Source: Melanocharis versteri
Lineage: Eukaryota; Chordata; Aves; Passeriformes; Melanocharitidae
NCBI GenBank assembly: GCA_013397845.1
Contig: VZTG01000087.1
Span: forward strand, 62,001-126,000
Length of the DNA stretch: 64,000 nucleotides
Direction of reading: 5' to 3'
A model generated the notes under the pieces. The model saw nothing but the letters and a program-made list of their open reading frames with translations, was not told the origin of the DNA and searched no databases. Positions within the stretch are counted from its first letter, which is position 1. Each line of letters opens with the position of its first letter. Positions 1-10,800 of the stretch are shown piece after piece. A program made the translations under genes and the position numbers.

Positions 1-2690
1 CCAAAAGTATCCTCATTCCTTGTCATGAATCAGAAACAAAGTTTGGGTCAGCCAAAGAAAATCCATCAAGAATAAAGTTTCTCAAGATTGATTATCTCCT
101 TGTACGGGAACCTACAGAATTACACAAGCAAGAAATTATGAAGATGCAGTTCATGTACAGAGAATATGTTTATAATTGTAGTTGCTTAACTTAGTTCACT
201 TCTTCCAGGCTTTCCAGTAGAATTGGCAGATTTGAGGAAAAGTAGGTGACTTGGGCCTTCTGTCCTTCCTTAAACCCCACTTGTGTGTGTTATTGTGTTT
301 GCCTGGAAACCGAGTGCATGTGCGGCATTTCTGTGAAGATCTTAAGGCCATGTCTTCATGAAACCTTTTATGTAGGTAGGTTTAGGTAGGTTTTGAAATA
401 ATTTCCTTTTGTTTTCCCTTGGTAGAATACAAAGCACATCTTGTTTAACTTAATCTGTAGTGTGCCCTCGTATCTCTTGGACAGCTTCGCTAGGCCTGTA
501 TGTTCCAACAATAAAGTAAGTTGATCTTAGAATATTGCAGTTGTTGCATTACCTGTTAATACTCTGTTTTGCAATATATACAGGGCATAGTGTTGTATTA
601 AAAATATTGCTAAATATAGTAGAAATAGTGTAGATTTATTTGGGTGCACGTTTACGATGGAATTCCAGTCTGCAGTATAAACTGGCTCTTTGGTGAAAGC
701 TTCCCTTCACACAAGAGGGACAAAACCACAAAGAGCAGCAGTAATGGGAGTCTGTGTCCTGTTTGAGGAATTTCTCCTGAATGCTCATGGACCTGATTGT
801 GCAGTCACTTTGCATAGTTGTTTCCTGGATTTGTGAAGCTGCTCCTGCCTGCTTTAGTGACAGGAGATAGCCAGTGACCTGTGTACACCTTAATTCTAAA
901 TTAAGGTCTGAGTCTTTTGCATGTAGGAGTGTGTCACAGGTGAGTTATTAAGAGTGTATCAATGTGGGTGTAACTAAAAAGGTTTTACTAATAATTAAAC
1001 TATGATCAAAGATAATTAATTGACACTTACATGAAAAGTGAATGATGATAGAATTGTTATTAAGCAATAATTGAACTGTAATTAAACAGTGATTTAAGAA
1101 TATTTTAAATTATTGTTTAAACAATAATTTACACTCTGGTTGAACACTCTGTAGATCTCAGATGTTTGGTAAGGGGATCTTTCAGCCTCAAGCATTAACC
1201 TTAAGAGCCATCCCTGCTCAAAGGGGAGATCATTGCCAAGCAGCCTGCTGCTGTACAGGAGAGCCCAATGGGCTCATTGGGGCTACAGATATTTATTTAG
1301 AGGGTAAAACGACTGACTTGTAGTCAGAGCCCCTTTTGGTGTGTGTGCAGGTGTGCAGCTGTAGCAGTTTCAGTTCTGTCTAGTTCCAGCTCAGGCTGGT
1401 ACTCTGATCTCCTGATAAGAGAGACCTAAACTCCTTCGTTCCTGGATAAGATATGGCTTAGGACAATTCTTGGGGTTTGCACTGCAGGGGTGATTTCAGT
1501 CAGGCCTCCTTTTTTGGTGATGCCTGGACGAAAGTACTGTCACTCAGTCAGAAGGGGTGCATCCATCACAGGGCATCTTCCATTATAAAACAAATATGAG
1601 ACTATCAGTGGTATCATCATTGTGCAAAAGAATTGTGGTCTCTTAGGTTGCTGTACCAGCATCTAAAGTCTGAGTACAGGGATGTGCTGGAGCACTGCAC
1701 TGGAAAAATGTTTTTCTCCAACTGAAACACTTGCATTAGGCAGAGTAGCCTGTGTTCTTTATAGCTGCCCTCCCTCAGAGAAGATAACAGGATTTTCCTC
1801 ACAGAAGGGTGGAGACAAGGGGTCTGTTAATAGCCACTTGATGAAGGAACATCTTCTCAAAAAGGAGTGGCTTACCCAAATATGTGATAGAAACTCTCAG
1901 GGAGAGTCTAATGTTCCAACTGCCCTGTCCTTGTTTAAGTAATGGATGGTATGGTGATTCCTACCACAGGTGTAAGCACTAGGAGCTCTTGCAGCTCAAA
2001 CAAGAGGCAGCTGGGGAGGTGAGGCTTAAGAACTAAGAATTGCAATTATGAAGAAAAAGTTATGAAGTTACTCTTTCTTTCAGAAAGAGAGAATGAAAGA
2101 TTATGGAGTAACAATAGAAACCAAAGAGCCCAAGAGTAACAAGATACAAAGCTAAAGACAATATTCATTCCTATCTTTAATTATAGTTTTTTTCTGATGT
2201 ATAGGTGAAACTAACAAAAGGGGAGTGATTATTAATACAGCAAAAACTTGAAGCAATCTGGAAACCAGTATATGATATGAGAATGGGAAAAAATCCAACA
2301 GGATATGAACAGACAGGGGGGTCATTTCCCAAGTGCTGTTATGAATTGTGGCATGTCCAAACTAATTTAATTTCCCCAGCTCCTTTGTACTTGTGGAACC
2401 TCTTCTACATAAAAGGTTAAGAGGGGGCTGTAGGATTATTGATATTTTCCCACACTGAATGTTTGATAGCCTTGTCTCTGTGTGCCCTAACTGCAGTGAG
2501 CCATGGCTCCCCTGTGCTTTGGCCAGCTACCTGTGTCTAGTGCTGTCTTGCTAGGACTTCTCACTCCATCCTCAGCTACCAAAGGGTGTGACAAGCCAGG
2601 AGATGTTCTGTTTGTAGCGGTGTGCTTCGGCTGCAGGCTCTCAGCAGGATGGCAAAGGAGGAGCAAGGGCTTACAGACTGGGAAAAGGAG
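1..2690. other. Upstream flank; possible 3' UTR end of the preceding gene
   Basis: No exon with a convincing reading frame was found here; open frames are short and overlap on both strands. A canonical AATAAA at 511-516 is followed about 20 bases later by T/G-rich sequence, which would suit the 3' end of a plus-strand transcript. In mammals ST13 lies just upstream of SLC25A17 in the same orientation, so the first ~540 bases could be ST13 3' UTR. This is inference from gene order only; no ST13 coding sequence is visible. Confidence 0.25.
1106..1131. repeat. Perfect 26-bp palindrome in an AT-rich block
   Basis: The left arm TAAATTATTGTTT is followed directly by its exact reverse complement AAACAATAATTTA, with no spacer. 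It sits at the end of a ~150-base block (about 985-1135) with repeated TAATTA/ATAATT-type words. It could be the terminal part of a small decayed transposon, a cluster of homeodomain-type sites, or chance in AT-rich DNA. Confidence 0.6.
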
Positions 2691-2696
2691 TAAACA

Positions 2697-3070
2697 GAAT
2701 AATAGAATTGTTTAGTTTGGAAAAGATCTCTAAGTTTGAGTCCAACCACAAACCCAGCACTGCCACATCCACCACTAAACCATGTCCCCAAGTGTGGTAT
2801 CTATGTGTGTTGTAAATACCTCCAGGGATAGTGACTCAACCACTTCCCTGGACAGCCTGTTCTAGTGCTAGGCAACCCCTTCATTAAAGAAATTTTTCCT
2901 AATATCCAATATAAACCTCCGCTGGTGCAACTTGAGGCTGTTTTCTCTTTTCCTGTAGCTTGTTATCTGGGAGAAGAGGCTGACCCCCACCTTGTTACAA
3001 CCTCCTTTAACTTGTAAAGTGCAATAAGGTCCCCCCCATAGCTTCCTTTTCTCCAGGCTAAACATCCCCT
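2697..3070 (-). repeat. CR1 LINE 3' fragment
   Basis: Read on the plus strand this is the reverse complement of a CR1 3' end. It shows the landmarks 'ccaccactaaaccatgtcccc', 'cagggatagtgactcaaccac', 'gggagaagaggctgacccccac' and 'cttttctccaggctaaac'. It belongs to the same CR1 type as the copy near 35.45 kb, which shares these words. It is 5'-truncated, as usual for CR1, and has no intact reverse transcriptase frame. Confidence 0.9.
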
Positions 3071-3272
3071 GATGCTTGAAAATGCATCAGACTCGATTGG
3101 TCTATATGGAATAAGAAGAAATGACTGTCTTGAAAAAGTGTTACTTTGAAGATACCGGACTTTAGGTAGGTAGAAGGGACTGTAGTTAGCAAAAACCAGA
3201 ATCAGAATGGGAAGTTTTAGTATTGCTTCCTCGTTGTAATTAAATGCTTACATTAAATGTTTGGGAAAGGGA

Positions 3273-3740
3273 ATCACAGAATCACAGAATGGGTCATGTT
3301 GAAAAGGGACCACAGTGGGTCACCTGGTCCAACCTCTCTGTTTGAACAGGGTCATCCCAGAGCACGATGATGCTTCTGGGTCCTTTTCAACTCAGACTGT
3401 TCTGTGATTCTCAAGTGAAATTGCTAAAAAGAAAAGGAAATAACGACACTATTGCTATTAAATATGGCACAGGATTGCAGCCAGGCAGTTCTGGAATATC
3501 TCCAGTGAGGCAGACACCACAACCTCTCCGGGCAATCTGTTCCCGTGTGCGATCACTGCACAGTAAAGAAGTTCTTCCTCATGTTCAGGTGGAACTTCCT
3601 GTGCCTCTGTTTCTGCCCATTGCCTCTTGTCCTACTGCTTGGCACCACCGAGAAGAGCCCGGCTCCATGCTCTTACCACCCTCCCTTAAGATGCTGATAG
3701 CCACTGATGAGATGCCCTCTCGGCGGCCTCTTCTCGAAGA
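3273..3740 (-). repeat. CR1 LINE 3' fragment of a second type, interrupted, abutting the SLC25A17 promoter
   Basis: It begins with the inverted tail 'aatcacagaatcacagaatgg' and continues with CR1 landmarks such as 'gtaaagaagttcttcctcatg', 'tcaggtggaacttcctgtgc' and 'cattgcctcttgtcctactg'. The host sequence 'atcccagagcac' is split from its continuation 'ggcacaggattgcagccagg' by about 100 bases (3366-3466). The right end runs without a break into the CpG island at ~3.74 kb, so LINE sequence forms the immediate upstream edge of the promoter. Confidence 0.85.
3366..3414 (+). repeat. CR1 3' tail, opposite orientation, nested in another CR1
   Basis: The stretch ending 'cttttcaactcagactgttctgtgattct' is a CR1 3' terminus in plus orientation, lying inside a minus-strand CR1. 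It is followed by ~50 bases (3415-3466) that I cannot assign before the host CR1 resumes. The nesting suggests insertion of a younger fragment into an older one, or a local rearrangement. Confidence 0.6.
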
Positions 3741-4320
3741 GAAGCGAAGCCGCTGGCGGAGAGAAAAGGCGCTCTTGTAGTCGCAGAGGAAGGAACAAGG
3801 ACACATTTCCCGGATCCCCTAACGCTGTATTTTTCCCGGAAAGCCCCACGAGCGATGCCAGCCGCCTCCGCCGCTTCCCNNNNNNNNNNNNNNNNNNNNN
3901 NNNNNNNNNNNNNNNNNNNNNNNNNNNNNNNNNNNNNNNNNNNNNNNNNNNNNNNNNNNNNNNNNNNNNNNNNNNNNNNNNNNNGGGCCGGCGCCGGGCG
4001 GGGGCCCGGGGCCTGGCGGGGGGCGCGGGCCGCCGGCAGCCTTTGTTCGGCCGGGGCGGGACGGGGAACCGGCGCGGGGCTCGGGGAAGCTGGAGGCCGG
4101 GAACGGGCCTGAGCAGCCGGAGCCTCCTCTGAGCCAGCGGGAGCTGCAGGCGGCTGCCTCTCAGGAAGCCGGGTTGGCGCGTCTGGAGCTGGGCATCACT
4201 TCAGCGGTGAAAATCGAAGCTCAGGCAGAGGGGCAGCACCTCAGCTGTGTAATCCGAGAGCTGTACCAAGCATCGTCCTCCTGCCGCGGCCTCATAAGTG
4301 CTTAGGAGTTGCGGAGGGTG
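3740..4320 (+). promoter_or_regulatory. SLC25A17: CpG island, probable SLC25A17 promoter and exon 1 region
   Basis: The sequence becomes very GC- and CpG-rich on both sides of an assembly gap, unlike the AT-rich surroundings. It lies 3.5 kb upstream of SLC25A17 exon 2 and is the only CpG island between the window start and the gene, so it is the likely promoter. Exon 1 should encode 18 residues (human: MASVLSYESLVHAV...). I cannot find it in the readable bases, so it probably lies in the gap. An ATG at 3855 opens a frame starting MPAASAAS that runs into the gap; it does not match the family N terminus and I do not call it the start. Confidence 0.7.
3880..3984. other. Assembly gap (105 N) inside a CpG island
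   Basis: 105 undetermined bases are flanked on both sides by very GC-rich sequence. The odd length suggests a masked or unresolved GC-rich stretch rather than a standard-size scaffold gap. It probably hides SLC25A17 exon 1. Confidence 0.95.
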
Positions 4321-4629
4321 AGGCAGCGCATAGGTGTTAATCAAAATGTGAAGCGAGCGCGGTGCAGCCAGAGAACGTTTGTGTCGGTTACTGAATTTAA
4401 TTTTCCATGTGACGCTTGTAAATTAAAAAGTCGCATTTAATTTATGTGGATTTCCTAGTATGGCCAGCCCTTGAGAATTTTTCTTTTCAGAGTGCTAGCT
4501 CTGAATAGCAAATCAGCCTTCTGCGTCCAACAGATTAAGAATTTAGTGCATGTAGCATGTTGGATTGGGCATAGTGATGGATAGAAAGAACTCCTCATGT
4601 GTCCTATAGGGTAAAGGTTGCTAAATGTT

Positions 4630-4816
4630 ATTGAACGATAAACACTGGAACAGGCTGCCCAGGGAGGTCATGGAGTCTCCCTCTCTGGGGACATTCAAAA
4701 CCCACCTGGATGCATTCCTATGTCACCTGCTCTAGGTGACAGTGCTTTGGCAGGGGGGTTGGACTGGGTCATCTCCAGAGGTCCCTTCCAACCCTGACAA
4801 TTCAGTGATTCTGTTA
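4630..4816 (+). repeat. CR1 LINE 3' fragment
   Basis: Plus-orientation CR1 end: 'cactggaacaggctgcccag', then 'ttggactgggtcatctccag' and the tail 'aattcagtgattctg'. It lies in SLC25A17 intron 1, is ~190 bases long and has no coding content. Confidence 0.9.
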
Positions 4817-6349
4817 TAAAGGCTGGTTCTAAAAGGAAAAAAAAAGACTCTGAGGGATGTTTTGGTTTTATTATAAATAAACACAAGATTTTTTTCTGCT
4901 CTTTAGATTGTTTTAAGTCTGGTTATTTAAACATCAAAGGCAGTGGGGATTTTGTTTCCACTTTCAAAAAGTGGAACTCTCTCAAATGATCTCATTATTG
5001 AAATACTACCCATTTTCCTTTTGCTGGCTTTTACAGAAGTCAGTGATACTTTCTAGACTTTGCTGTTAGCTTCTCCCTTCAAACACAGATTGCTGTAATC
5101 AGGTTGTGCCCCTAAACAAAGTTTGTGGTGTCAACCAAGCTTATAGATCCAGCCATAAACCCAGAACTGTGTTGAGCTAATATGTCAGAAGCACATGTTC
5201 AGACCACAATGTGATAACTTTTGTTTGTATTCTAATATACTGAAAGTTCATACACCTTCTAGGCGACCTAGTCAAATTTGAGATGAAGGAATAATTTTGT
5301 GAACAGTAAAAAAAAAAAAAACCAAAAAAACAGTGCTTGATTTCCTGTGAACTTTAATTGAATTACATAAATATTCTTTAACTCTGCATGTAGGTAAAAA
5401 CGTAATCTTCCTGTTGCAAAAGCTATAGGGATGAGAATTTTATGGGAGTATTATAGCAGCAGTCCGGCTGCTTTGTTGGCTGAGTGGTGGCTGAAAATAG
5501 TGTTTAAAACTTTTTATGTGTTTTAAATTTTTTGTTTTTATTATTTTTTATAAAGCTAAGCCTCAGGCTGTGGTCCTGCACACATCTTCTTGGCAGCAGT
5601 CACCTCAGGCCATTTGTTCTGGCCACCTCTTGGCTACTGCACATTTGTTTGTCTGGTGCTGTGTCTGGTCAGTGAACTAATGTGGCTGGAGAAGTAGTAC
5701 AGTGGAAGAAGTTGTTTTTCAGCCAGATTAGTTTCTGTATCTTCATCATTGTGTAGGTGCCCAAAAAGTTATGCTGCCAGATTGGAGGAGGCAAATACAG
5801 TTGATCAAGAGCCTGGGATTACATGAACCAGTCTGTACCTGTCCCTGTGATTATTCAGTGGTAATGTGACTTGGCAAACTACCGAGATCCAGCGCTGACA
5901 GGAAGGTGGTGGGAAGGCTGACAGCGAAGCCTCACCCTTCCCGCAGTGCAGGGTAATACATGGCAGCGTCTGTTCTTGCAATCAGTAGCATATCTTATTT
6001 TACCTGCTCGTTTCAGGTGCAGTTTAGCAAGGAATCTGAGTCCATCTCAAGGGCTTTTGTTGTTGGGGAAAGGACTAGTCCTGCTCATCCCTCTTTTCCT
6101 TTCTTCTAGCCATGAAATCCTGTCTCCTCCATATGATGCTTCTGGCAGCTGCCTCATCCTGTAGTTGAATTGTTCTGTTTGTAAACCCAGGAGAAAAATA
6201 ACTTGGCTTTTCTATTTCCCTCAATTTAGCAAAAGAAGGGGAGAAGGTACAAATTGGTTTTTATGTGCAATGACCTGTTAGGTCAGCTTAGTTATCTCAT
6301 GATGTTCTCTTGAACTGTAGTTGCATATAAATTTTAAGCCAGTTTGACA

Positions 6350-6536
6350 ATCAAACACTGGAACAGGCTCCTTAGAGAGGTGGTCAGTGCCCCATGCCTG
6401 TCAGTGTTTAAGAGGCGTTTGGAAAATGCACTTAACGTGCTTTAGCTTTTGTTCAGCCCTGAAGTGGGATGGGGGCAGCAGCACTAGGTGATCATTGCAG
6501 GTCCTTTCCAACTGAAATGGACTATTCTGTGTCTCG
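6350..6536 (+). repeat. CR1 LINE 3' fragment
   Basis: Plus-orientation CR1 end in SLC25A17 intron 1: 'aacactggaacaggctcctt', 'gtgatcattgcaggtccttt' and the tail 'gactattctgtg'. It is diverged but clear. Confidence 0.85.
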
Positions 6537-7216
6537 TGTCCACCCATTGTGTCCTGTGTGACACTAGCCCGACTGTTTTCTCATTTCCGTTTTCTAATTC
6601 TGAGTGCAAGTATGTGTGTGTTGCTGCTGTATGGTGCGTTGCATTGAGAGTAGGATCCAGGATAAATCTCACTTTGGGGGGATGGAAGCAGGATAAATTG
6701 AGCTGGAGAAGGCTGGCAGTTGTAGTGACTGTGCAGTCTTGTTCTGTGTGTAGGTGTAACTGCGTTTTGAGGCTGTCTTCAAAATTGTGGTAATGCAGCT
6801 CTCATTAGGAGGTGCATTATGGCTCTTTCTGGCACTTTTTTGTGCTGGCACTGACCTTCTAACTGAGATATACTTCTTGTAAATTTTCAGTGAGATGGGT
6901 TCATTTATCCACTTGCTGTCCAGCTGGGTACATGGTAGGTACTGAGAATGAGCAGACACAGCACAAGTACATGGGAGAGCAGAACCAACTGTTAAGGCAA
7001 GAGCCAAAATTAAATGGGTTAAAATAACCAGGTAATTGTGGCCAAGTCTTACATCTGCTACCTGTTGTTACAAAAACTGGAGAAACGTAAGTTTGGTTAA
7101 GACTTCAACCCAGAACTGTTTTGGTGTGGAAACACCACCAGAAAAATAATCCTCTGTTGCTGGTTGTATAGATAGGTCCAAGCAGCCTGCTCAGGAGCTG
7201 GAGTATTTCCAGAGGC

Positions 7217-7280
7217 AAAGCTCACTTAAATGTATGGCATAAGACTCACTTAAAGCTCACTTAAATGTATGGCATAAGAC
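7217..7280. repeat. Short tandem duplication, 35-bp period
   Basis: The unit starting 'aaagctcacttaaatgtatg' at 7217 recurs at 7252, and the second copy matches without mismatch for 29 bases before diverging. Perfect identity implies a recent event. It lies in intron 1, about 500 bases before exon 2. Confidence 0.9.
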
Positions 7281-7782
7281 AGCTGTAGAAGAGCTCAAGT
7301 CACACTGTGCACTGTGCTTTAAACACAGCATTGAGTGACTTGCTGTATCCCAGACCTTCCCACCATTTAAACAGTTTGCACGGCTGCTAATGGAAGAGGT
7401 GCCACAGCTTTAGCAGCCGCCTGATGCGTGGAAAACAGGTTTACACCAAGCCAGGGTCTTTTTGAGGCTAATGGGAGGTAGAGAAAGTGCGGTATGTTTG
7501 TTTTTGGATGCCCACTAGATCAACTCTCAGGCTTCAAAACCTTTCTCCTTTGGCAAAAAGCTTTGAATGGTTTTAATTTTAGCTTGATCTAATGCAAGAG
7601 ATAAAACCCCCTCATTTGTAAGTATGGGATAAAAAAATGCGTTTTTATGTCTGGAGTTTATCCCCTTTTTAAATTTGCTCAGCAGACTGGTTCGTGGGTG
7701 AGAAGTGAAGGGTTACAAAGAGTCTAGCAGGCACTGTATAAGCAACTGATACACTATATAGCCAGTTTATTTTGTTTTTCAG

Positions 7783-7843
7783 GGCAGTATGACTGCAATG
7801 ACTGTATTTTTTCCTTTGGATACAGCTAGGCTTAGACTTCAGG
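7783..7843 (+). CDS. SLC25A17: SLC25A17 exon 2
   Basis: The acceptor 'ttgtttttcag' precedes GGC AGT ATG ACT; the donor is 'cagG|gtaagt'. It encodes [20 protein letters not shown] plus the first base of a Val codon. This is TM1 and the first carrier signature, P-x-D-x-x-R. Confidence 0.96.
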
Positions 7844-10800
7844 GTAAGTGTCAAAATCTAGTTTCTTTGTACAATGGCGTTTTTGTTCATCTTGGCCTGG
7901 GCACTTGTAAGGGTGGTTGTAGGGGGGTGTTCTACATGAACAGGAGTCTTACTTGTGTAACACTAACACCATTTTTCCAGTTGAAGGTAATTCTTCCTTT
8001 TGAAAGTTGTGCAACTTTTACTTAGCTGAAAAGGCTGTGTGATCCATGACAGACATGGCTTTTAAATTATTGTCTAAGACCAAAAACAAAAACAAAGATG
8101 GGAGATTGCACAGGATTATATTTGTGTGTTGTTATTTTTGGCTGCTGAGAACACTTCAAAATGCCAGGGCACTATCATGAAAAACAAGTCTAGAATTATT
8201 CCTGAGGGTAGTTTAAAGGGAAAAATCAGGTTTAGAACTGGGATTAGGAATATACAATATTTGTAAAAATGCATCTGGGTATAAACTGTGTTCTAACACT
8301 TTATCTTCTAATCAAAAGTCACAAAATCACCAGGCATTTTAGAGCTATGACTAAAGCTCTGTTAAGAACTGGAGGGAGATCATCAGCCGAGTCATCAGAT
8401 GTATGTGGTTGAGAAATGAACAGCTTTCAGTGCAGGAAGAGACTGCTTTGCTGAGGCTTAGCTGTTTGCATATGAACTGTAGGAAATTGCTCTTCTACTG
8501 GTGCTAGTCTGCTGTCCAAGGAATAATTTTGAGAGCAATTAGGCAGGCCCAATTCTAGCCCTCTACCTAGGTGGAACCTACCTTCAGTTTATGTCACAAC
8601 TATAAGGAGCTGGTAATTACAGATACTCTAGAGCACAACAGAACCTGCCAGTCTGGGGAAGAATAAAAAAAGGAAGTAATCTTACCTAGCAAATGAAAAT
8701 AAGGAGAAATAGGGTATTTCTATCCTTTATGAGGAAGAAGAAACATGTGCTTGTAGGGTATATTCAGAATTGCAAGAATAAGGACTTGAAAAAGAGTGCT
8801 AAAAATTTGAATGATCTAAAAGTTTGATTCTTCTGTTTTCCAGTTGATGAGAAGCGGAAGTCAAAGACAACACCGGCAGTCCTTTTGGAAATAATCAAAG
8901 AAGAAGGCCTGTGAGTAGATACTAATTTTCTGTTTGTCTTCTTGTAGACAAGCTCTAAAACTGATCTGAATATGCTTAAAAGTGGAACATTTAGGCTGTC
9001 TCTGTGTGGACAGGTTTTTATTCCGAATTGAAATGTCTCCATGCAAGTGTGATATGACATGCATAATCTTATGTGTTCATCTTTAGCTAACTGGGATTAA
9101 CTTTCTGGAGCACCTTATGCAATTGATCTGTTCAGTGATGTAACTGTGCCTTCATTAGTGAGGTAGCTGTGCCTCCTCAGAAATGTAAACGTACCTTCAT
9201 ATACCTGATCAACCAGCTTTGTCTGCCTGGATTCTTGGGTGTGTCAATTTCTCATAACCAAGATGAAACTCCTGGACAACTGAGCCGCTTTCAAGAGGAG
9301 ATTTGAGACATGTTTCCCAGTTGGAAGGTTTTTTCCTTCTTCTAAGCATGTGGAAATAAACAACACATGACACTTTATGCTGGTGGGATTCAACATCTGT
9401 CTAAAAGCAGTTAACTTTCAGCAGTGCTATGCTTTAGTATTTGTCACAGTCTGAGCTGACCTGACTGGGAAAAACAGTTGTATGCCTGTACTTGCTAGAA
9501 GTATTTTCCTAACTGAATCCTTGGACCTCCTAAGTAGACTAGAGCTTCCAGGACACTAAAGCTGATAAAAGTTTAACTTGGCCCATAGTGCTGTGTCACC
9601 TTTGAACTGGGGCAGTTGTATGCATGAGGAGTTCTCTGCCAGCTGATCTCTCTTGTTCACATTCCCGCATTACCTCTGTCATATGAGGGTGGCAAGTAAA
9701 CTTCAATTAAAAAAAAAAGGAAAGAAAAAAGTAAAAAAGGAAAATGAAGAAGTTAACTGAGGTGGAAAGACTGCAAAAGTGGTCATCCTACTTCTCCTGA
9801 GAAACAGAAAAATCAGTAGCTCTGGCGAGAGAGGAGCATTGCTGCTTCTAAAGGTATTGGGAAGAACTGGTGAAGCAATGGTACTAATTTAGAGATGTGT
9901 CTGAAGTAACAAAAAAAGCCCAAACAGCAACAAATCTGAAATGTGATATGAGATCATAAAAATTTTGTTCACGTTAGATTATAGAGTCTTGTCTCATTGC
10001 CATACTTTTGTGAGACTGCTTCTCTCATCTAGATAAAGCAAATAGGTTGAGCTAAAGGACTTCCTGCAGAAGTTTGTCGAACAACTTTCCTTTCTTCCTT
10101 GCACTTCTGTCCTTTTCTAGGTGATCTGAAAGGTGTTCACTAGTGTACACCAAGTTTTTCTCAAGATTACAGTGAATCATGGATGCTACTACTGACAACT
10201 TGAGTCATTAAAATAAACTCATGGATTTTGTTTTAGTTTCATGTTTTGTACTGCAAGGTGTTTCATTTGAAAATCATCAGAAGTCATTCTTAATAAATCA
10301 AGCAAGCCCAAACTAACACTCTCAGTTAGAGGTTGTGATCCCTAGAGGATGTTTCTCCCTTTCTTTTCCAGCACAGAAGAGATAGGTAATATAAGAATTG
10401 TTTTAATTTGGCCTATGAATAACTGCATAGTCAGTTAATTTGTAATTGTAACTGTATGGTTAGCTAAGCGTGTAACTGCAGAAGCAGTCTTAATAACAAG
10501 GTGTGTTCCCAGCTATATGGGAGAAGCACTTGATGGATTTGAGATGAAAAAGTAGCATTTACATTTTAAGAAAAATCAGATGCTTTGTTTACCAGCCTTG
10601 CATCTTTTACAGTCTTATTGGACATCCTTCAATTCTATGTAGTCCCAGTATTTTAATGAATACTAAATAGCCTCCATAATTACTCCTGCAGAGGTGATTT
10701 TTTATGCTTTTAACATGATACCAGCTCTCTATCTGTTCTGTGCAACTCCAGTGAAGGTGTGTATTATTATCTTTTTTTGGATGTGTTGTAGAACATGTTG

